Notes under the pieces: model-generated
The model's input: the letters and a program-made list of their open reading frames with translations, nothing else
Told to the model about the DNA's origin: nothing
The model's database searches: none
In this document: positions 58,320 to 64,000 of the stretch, piece by piece
How the letters are laid out: the number at the start of each line of letters is the position of its first letter
Numbering within the stretch: position 1 is the stretch's first letter
Position numbers and translations under genes: made by a program
From: Nyssa sinensis
Taxonomy: Eukaryota; Streptophyta; Magnoliopsida; Cornales; Nyssaceae
NCBI GenBank assembly: GCA_008638375.1
Contig: CM018032.1
Location: 33,358,751 to 33,422,750 of the forward strand
Reading direction: 5' to 3'
DNA: 64,000 nt

Positions 58320-58509
58320 TGAAAATTCCCAATTTGTGGCGTAATTGCAGGAAGATTTTATTTTTATTCTCTATAGAGAAATTATAGGAAGATTTTTATT
58401 CTTTCTGTTTTTTCTCTTTCCTTTTCCTTCTTCCCAATTGTATTATAAATACCTAGAATGTGTATATGAAAAGATATAGAAAATACAGAAGAAATGCTTT
58501 CTGACTACA
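58320..58509 (+). repeat. copia 3' LTR
   Basis: TGAAAATTCCC...CTGACTACA, 190 bp, colinear with 53080-53282 except for the missing short duplication and a few substitutions. Confidence 0.93.
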
Positions 58510-58514
58510 AACAC

Positions 58515-60070
58515 ATTGTCACTTTAAATTTTCTGAGTTACCCTTCTAAGATTGCTGTTGGCTTAAGTGGGGAATTTTTCCTTTCCCCTTTTTTTTTGGC
58601 AAAGGAAGGTTCTAAAAATATAAAATAAACTAACATGACCAATCACGGTGGGGCCAACTAGAATGAGATATATATACACCTCAACAATTTAGCAACTTAA
58701 GGAGAAATTATCTCCTATCCCTAGTTATGGGATTGCTTCCCAAAAGGTTTCAGAAACAAAGGAAAAATCTCTACAAAAACAAAGTACAAATTCCTCACGT
58801 ATTCAAGGGGGGCCCAGGTAAGACATGGGACTAAGAAAATAAAAGAAAAGAAAAAATCCCAACATATTGAAATTCAAAGAGAGGCCAACCAACATATAGT
58901 TTCCAGAACATTTGGATGTGGAGGAAAAAGTTCCTAAAATCATGGTAGTGCCAAGTTGATTACATTTGGAAGAGCTAGAAAATGAAACTCAATGAGGCTG
59001 GCCAAGACAAACTTAGTTTCAAAAAATTTGAATTGAACTAGGAGGATTCTCCTATAAAGGTGCCAACTTAATAAATAATTTATGGATCTCCCAAGAACTA
59101 ATTTTTTTATAAGCCAAGATTATTAATAATTAGAGATTTGATTGTAGATAAATCTCGACAAGGAAGAAGAATAATTCCATCCCGTGCCGTGGAATGCACA
59201 GCATTATGTTCCTCTTTTAATTCTTTTAACGAGGAAAAAAAAAGATTAATGTCAAAATATTTTTTTTTCCCTTTCCCCCTCTTTTATGTTTTCAATTCTA
59301 ATTAGTAATGTACAGTAGTTGGGTTTGTTTTCCCAGTAGTAACGTTGCCTTCTCTTCTAATTCATTTGCTTCGTATTTATATTTAATTTATTTTGTAGCA
59401 AGGGTAACGAGAAAGTGACAAATCTGAGAAGTGCAGTCTTTAGGTTTGGATAGACTTCATTCAAGACCACCTCCCCCCCCCCCCCCATCCCCCAAAAAAA
59501 AAAATTTAAATAAGTAAAGAAATAATTAGGACATATAAGAACAGGGCAGGACAATGAATTGGATTGCACTTCCATTCTTACAAGGAGTTGAGGCAACGGT
59601 AAGTATCAGAAGTTTGGCAGCACTCCTACAAGCAAGCAAGGAAGCTAATTGAGGGTTCAGGAATTCTCTCTCTGGCTTCATTGAAATAGCTCAAGAAAAC
59701 ATTCCTAGGTGGACTCAAGTAAGAACTTGCAAGCATATGAACTTTTGGAGTAAAAAATAATAATAATAAGAAACTACCTTCGATAGGAAATATCATGGGT
59801 ATCACAATTCGCTCCTCCCTTAGCAAATTGCTAATTGGGATCGCACGATCCAAAACATGGATCATTAGCAATTTAGAACGCAAAATTTAGCATTTCGATC
59901 TAAAATATCAAAAGTCCCAAAAAAAATCAAACAAAATACACACACATCATTGGAATTTTATTTTATAATGGCTTAGATTCGTTGAAATCATTTTGGTATA
60001 TATCTATAAATACCAATAGTATTACAAATAAACTCAAAAAGCATATTACGTTTCAAATAAACTTATTTTG
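58515..60070. other. AT-rich spacer
   Basis: No gene recognised. It contains a C-run (about 59463-59484, with flanking A-run) and several T-rich stretches. Short minus-strand ORFs (59626-59883 and 60046-60303) have no protein signature, and the latter overlaps the LTR. Confidence 0.45.
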
Positions 60071-60705
60071 TGATGCTGCACTTTTTGACTCGCAACACAT
60101 GTGGGCTCCGTGACCTGTAGAACACTCAGAGAGATGATCAGAGGACCACCGGATTGGCTCCGGCGGTAGCCGCTCCGATGCTTAAGTAAGAGAATTGAAA
60201 GACTGTATTGAAAGCCAAAGAATGAGCATAGCCAATAAGGCGTACCTTTAGGGTTTAATTTATAAGCCGTGGCTTTCCTAAGTTGATTAGGATTCGAAGC
60301 CATGAATATAGGGATTTGATCACCGGAGATTGCAGTTACCTTGCATAGAGATAACCATAGATGCCCTGCATATAGGGATTTGATTACTGGAGATTGCAGC
60401 TACCTTGCACAGAGATAACCATAGATGGTAGTTTCCTTGTTGAAGACTGCTTCCTTGTTGAAGACCGCTTCCTTATTCCCTGCTCGGCATCCGCTAAGGT
60501 GGTGACGAGTTCTGTAGTGTTGGTCTGAACTCTGTGACCTTGTTCTGGATATATATATATGTTCGGCCACTTCCGACCTTGTATGATGATCTGGATGCTT
60601 GAGTTTTTCCTTATTGGCTGAATGAGAATCATGTTGGCTGAGCATAGGTCGGATTGCGGTTACACGTGTCAAGTGTTGATTGGCCTGTTCTGTTATGGTA
60701 TATCA
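60071..60705 (-). repeat. 3' LTR of second gypsy element
   Basis: A 635-bp copy with the family ends (plus strand TGATGCTGCAC ... GGTATATCA). The flank on the left is TTTTG (60066-60070), which would be the target duplication. The other copy lies outside the window. Confidence 0.9.
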
Positions 60706-60724
60706 GTTACTCCCCCCCCAAGTC
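60706..60724 (-). promoter_or_regulatory. polypurine tract of second gypsy element
   Basis: The minus strand reads TTGGGGGGGGAGTAAC immediately before the LTR start TGATATACC. This is the plus-strand primer site and fixes the orientation of the element. Confidence 0.8.
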
Positions 60725-60937
60725 CTAGTTTGATGCTAGCAAGCAACTAAGGCTAAGCCTTTTTCGGAGAGTCATGTGTCTTGTCCGTTCGCCTTCCAAG
60801 GCTTTTATTGCGCAGCCGGAGATTAGGTCTTTTCAATGTCATCATTGTACTGGGCTGATAGTCGGGTTTCTCGAAATCATCATTGTTCCGAACCGTCATG
60901 GCGTTTGGGATTGGTGGGTCCCTTCTGATATTGCGCT

Positions 60938-60945
60938 TATAAATA
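60938..60945 (+). promoter_or_regulatory. TATA box of the antisense gene
   Basis: TATAAATA, 170 bp before the ATG at 61115 and about 230 bp inside the LTR boundary. It lies on the strand opposite to the element, so the antisense gene seems to have its own promoter. Confidence 0.6.
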
Positions 60946-61114
60946 CGGGATGAGATTTTGGACTGACCTTTCCCCCGTCATTTTCACTGTGCTAGGAGAT
61001 TTCGTTCGCCATTGTTGGTTCGTGTGACCTTGAAGAGTACTGGTTCCCTGAATTAGAACAGGTTCGACTGATTTTTCCTCTTCTCTTGCTTCTTTCTTCT
61101 TAAGTCTGGGAATA

Positions 61115-63033
61115 ATGTCTGCTCTTCCTGAATCCCCAACTGTGAATGAGGGAGTGGGAAATCCTCCTGAGATGGCTGTACCGTCTTCTGTAGAAGATGT
61201 GGGTAATCCTGCTCCCGAAGTTACTGGGGAGATGCCTGTTGATCCTCCCACTAGTCCTGGAGTTAGGATAGTTGATGCTTTTGAGGAGCCCCGAGACAGG
61301 GCTGGGGAGACCTCTGGTAGGTCTTCCCGTAGAGAAGAGGGTGAGAGTGCTGTCACTCGGAGCCTTCTGGATGAATGGAGGGTGAAATTTAAATTTCCCA
61401 CGAATGTGACCTGCAGAGCGCCAGGCCCCATGGATCGTTCCCATAATGTTGAAGCCGGGGAGATTTGTGTTTACCTTGCCTGGTTTGAAATGGGCTTGAG
61501 GCTCCCATTACTGGATTTAGTCAGGCAGTTCTTTTGTTGGTTCAAGCTCTGTCCTGCCGACCTGAATCTCAATAGCTGGCGGCAGCTTTTAGGGTTTGTG
61601 GTGTTGGGACACCTGAACAAGGTGGATGTGTCTCTGGACTTGATCCGTAGTAATATGGATCTGAAGTTCAAGCAGGCAGAGGGCCTTTTCTATATGTCCT
61701 TTGAGAAGGGGTTCCGACCCCTGACCTCTGTTCCTACTTCCAACAAGACGTGGAAGAAGTGGTACTTCTTTGTTGGAGGAGGATGGGAGTATGAAGGCTT
61801 TCAGGAAGGAGAGGCCTCGTCGTTCCCTCGTGTTACGGGTCATAGGGGTGAGGCTTATTCTTTTAGACTTTCTTTTAGCCTTGTTGTGCCTTCCGAACTG
61901 ATAAGCTGATATGTCTTTCCTTACTTGTGTGCAGATAAGAGTGTTTGGAAGAGGCCCGACTTTACTGAAGCACTGCGGGATCAGTACCGAGCACTGCTTT
62001 CGACTCCTGACCGGGCTCATTCTGTCATTATTACTCCAGCAAACTTGATGGCTGCCCGTAATGCAGAGCTTAAGAAGAGGTTGACGTCGAGATGGGCTGT
62101 GCCGGATGCCCCAGTGGCGGGGGAGTCTTCCTCCCGAGCTGAGCCTGATGCCCCCCTTGAAGTAAAGAGGAGGAGGTTGATTTCTGGCTCTCCTGAGCCG
62201 GCTCCTGCCGAGGCTGAAAAGGAGGCTGAACCTACCGTCCCTGTTTCGGCTGCTCCTCCTGTTTCTTCTGGTCCGAGCAGGAGGGCTAGGAAGGGGAAGG
62301 CACCTGCTGCATCGTCCGAGCCGTTTAATGAGCCGGACTATCAGATCGCCAAGAGGGCGTTTGATCAAATATGGGCTTATGGCCCGCACCGGTACAGAGG
62401 GGATGACCCCTCCAAGCTGATGACTGAGATGATGAATCTCCAGATGAAGGTAGCTTCTGAAGCTTTTTCTTGACTTTTCTGCCTGTATGTTCGTTCAATC
62501 TAACCCGTCTGTCTTGCTTTACGCAGAGTATGCATAGCTTGGTTGCTCTGATGGTGACCCCCATGGGCCTTGAGGAGGCCGAGAAGCTGCGGGCTGAAGT
62601 GGAACAGATGAGGGTGGAGCTTGGGACAGCCCGATCCAAAATTCAGAGCATTGAGGAGGATCTGAAGGAAGCTACCACCAACCTTACCGTGGCAGAGTCT
62701 GAGAGGGACATAAATGCTCAGAAGGTTACGGGGCTTGAGGCGGAGTTGGTTAATCTCCGGAGTTCCTTCGATCAGAAGGTTCAGGAGGCGATTGATCATG
62801 CCCGGGCTGAGACTGAGATGATATTAAAAGATGAAGTTGACCAGATGGGTGATGAGCTGATCCTGTTTGGTTTTGAAAGCTTCCGAACTAGATTCCAGAT
62901 TCAGTTCCCGGGCTTTGACGTTTCATCAATTGTTCCCCCTGAACCTGCCTCATCTCGTCCTGATCCGGATAAGACGGCTGGGGCCCGTGCCCTTAACTTA
63001 GATGAGGACGCAGGCCCTTCTGGGAAGTCTTGA
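61115..63033 (+). CDS. antisense gene of the gypsy element: PF04195-like protein, three exons
   Basis: Exons 61115-61847, 61935-62449 and 62527-63033 are separated by introns of 87 bp (GTGAGG...TGCAG) and 77 bp (GTAGCT...ACGCAG). Phases fit exactly (1 then 0), giving 584 residues. Residues 1-90 are Pro/Ser/Glu-rich. About 110-240 match the plant 'putative gypsy-type transposon' domain (VEAGEICVY, GLRLPL, NSWRQLLGF, TWKKWYFFV). About 310-375 is an Ala/Glu/Pro linker with basic clusters (KRRR, RRARKGK) that could act in nuclear import. About 430-515 is a long coiled coil (EEAEKLRAEVEQMRVELG). The tail is acidic. Antisense ORFs of this kind are known from Tat elements and their role is not settled. 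No lesion is visible, in contrast to gag-pol of the sister copy. Splicing is inferred. Confidence 0.85.
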
Positions 63034-63099
63034 GGCTCTATGGGTTTTTATCCCCTTTTTGTTTTTGCTATTTGATGTAATGGGCGTATACTTCCGATC

Positions 63100-63105
63100 A
63101 ATAAA
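63100..63105 (+). terminator. polyadenylation signal of the antisense gene
   Basis: AATAAA about 67 bp after the stop codon, followed by a T-rich stretch, as expected for a plant gene on the plus strand. Confidence 0.6.
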
Positions 63106-64000
63106 ATTATTTTTCCTTCAAATTCTTCTTGTGTTCTTCCCTTCTGTGTAAGTATGGCTGCTCTAGGTCTTTTGCATGCTAGATCAACTGTTCAGTAGTC
63201 AATAGTTGCTTTTGCGAGCTTCGATACTGGTTACTGAATGAGGGATGTAGATTAATTTCACCTGCCTCATTATAATAAGACAAGAAAGTAAATATAATCG
63301 GATAGATAGAGCCTGATAGAGTGGGAGTAAACTCCTGTAGATCTCTTAGGGTAGGCTGCTCTAAATCAAGAGCTTGTGAAGACAACTAGGCAGCTCTGTA
63401 CTTGTTGTTATGATGCTTGGTATGCTGAGTACTTAGGATCGGGATATATCCGAGCTGTTTGAGCTTTGAGATATGACCTGGCTTGTCATAAAAATAGTCA
63501 AGACTGAAAGATCTGAATTTTGAATAGGGGGTCTATATAATTTAGACTTTGTTCCCCTTTCTGTTAATTCGGGCGCTTCAGTGCCGGACTGCGGTCTCTG
63601 TTTAGAGGGTTCCGTACCCTGTCCCTTGGTATATCGAAGCAGCTCATTTAATGCGCCATTTATTTATTCGACTGTCATTTAGGATTTCGAGGCCACTCTC
63701 TTTTTCACCGTTGTAAAGGTTCAGTTGGGCGTCTTTTGGACTTCAAGGGTCCATATAAATGGAGATGAGGGCATATGGTTGCGTTCATCTTTTTGATTTC
63801 AAATTGTCCCCTTGTGAGAAAGGCCTCATATGCTACCGGAGTTTTGCCATTTGCCCGGAAATGATGGGTGATTCCTTGCCTGAGTTAGGAGCGATTAAAC
63901 TATGGCCGAGAGTTAACCTTCCCCTTTTTTCAGTCTCCAAGGAAGGATTGAAGGAAATACAAGTCTTCTTGTCTCCTCTGGCATCCGGTCGAGATTCCTC
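63106..64000. other. internal spacer of second gypsy element
   Basis: No integrase or other pol sequence is visible on the minus strand. The region is mixed in composition with only short ORFs. It presumably separates pol from the antisense gene, and pol would lie beyond the right edge. Confidence 0.45.

Larger units (their letters stand above)
53080..58509 (+). mobile_element. complete Ty1/copia element, TSD AACAC, coding region dead
   Basis: A 5430-bp element with 5' LTR (53080-53282), PBS, gag, protease, integrase, RT-RNase H, polypurine tract and 3' LTR (58320-58509), flanked by perfect repeats AACAC (53075-53079 and 58510-58514). Integrase before RT is the Ty1/copia order. Numerous stops and shifts in gag and pol make it non-autonomous. 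The long leader (53296-53986) includes an A-rich run (about 53895-53939). Confidence 0.95.
60071..64000 (-). mobile_element. second minus-strand gypsy element: 3' LTR plus 3' internal region
   Basis: The LTR at 60071-60705 has, on its right, a polypurine tract in minus-strand sense. It is therefore the 3' LTR, and the internal region extends to higher coordinates and past the window edge. The LTR is the same family as that of the element at 1-5882. The internal region here holds no pol but an antisense gene (61115-63033). A gag-pol region with an antisense ORF before the 3' LTR is the known layout of several plant Tat elements. Confidence 0.85.

Noticed and set aside
61589..62389. 266-codon minus-strand ORF
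   Set aside because: It is the reverse-strand shadow of exons 1 and 2 of the antisense gene and has no domain of its own. Its Arg/Pro-rich sequence follows from the codon use of the real gene.

Overview
This is plant nuclear DNA, most likely from a eudicot with a transposon-rich genome. The evidence is short GT-AG introns, plant LTR retrotransposons primed by tRNAs, a LINE remnant, AT-rich spacers and microsatellites. The species cannot be named from the sequence. There is one clear, intact host gene, a six-exon AAP-type amino acid permease (7061-9024, +). Almost everything else is mobile DNA in several layers.

Layout. 1-5882: left-truncated Ty3/gypsy element on the minus strand (integrase, dual RNase H, RT, protease, gag, PBS, 5' LTR), broken by stop codons. 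5883-9024: promoter and AAP gene. 9025-24267: AT-rich spacer, two LTR-like termini, a 4.0-kb TG...CA element (A), a related element with an 86-bp satellite (D), then a decayed copia 3' end. 24268-38400: a minus-strand LINE remnant split into three pieces by a 6.0-kb element (C) and by element G, which itself contains a 3.8-kb element (B). 38401-44745: spacer, a solo gypsy LTR and a possible Stowaway MITE. 44746-47587: a plus-strand gypsy LTR-gag fragment between about 210-bp direct repeats. 47588-53079: spacer with three possible minus-strand exons. 53080-58509: complete but dead copia element with matching target duplications. 60071-64000: 3' LTR and 3' part of a second minus-strand gypsy element of the same LTR family as the first.

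Two things stand out. First, the gypsy element at 60071-64000 carries a gene in antisense orientation with its own TATA box, two introns whose phases match exactly, a 584-residue product and a polyadenylation signal. The product has a 'putative gypsy-type transposon' (PF04195-like) domain and a C-terminal coiled coil. The other gypsy copy has a second, archaeal-type RNase H, and together these point to the Tat lineage, where antisense ORFs are known. Second, at least three separate giant elements (3.8-6.0 kb) have TG...CA ends and perfect 5-bp target duplications but no retrotransposon genes. They look like solo giant LTRs or non-autonomous elements, with internal minisatellites, higher-order repeats and, in two of them, a paired TGACGTCA site of bZIP type.

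All coordinates, splice sites and duplications were read by eye. Family assignments rest on recognisable motifs, not on a database search.
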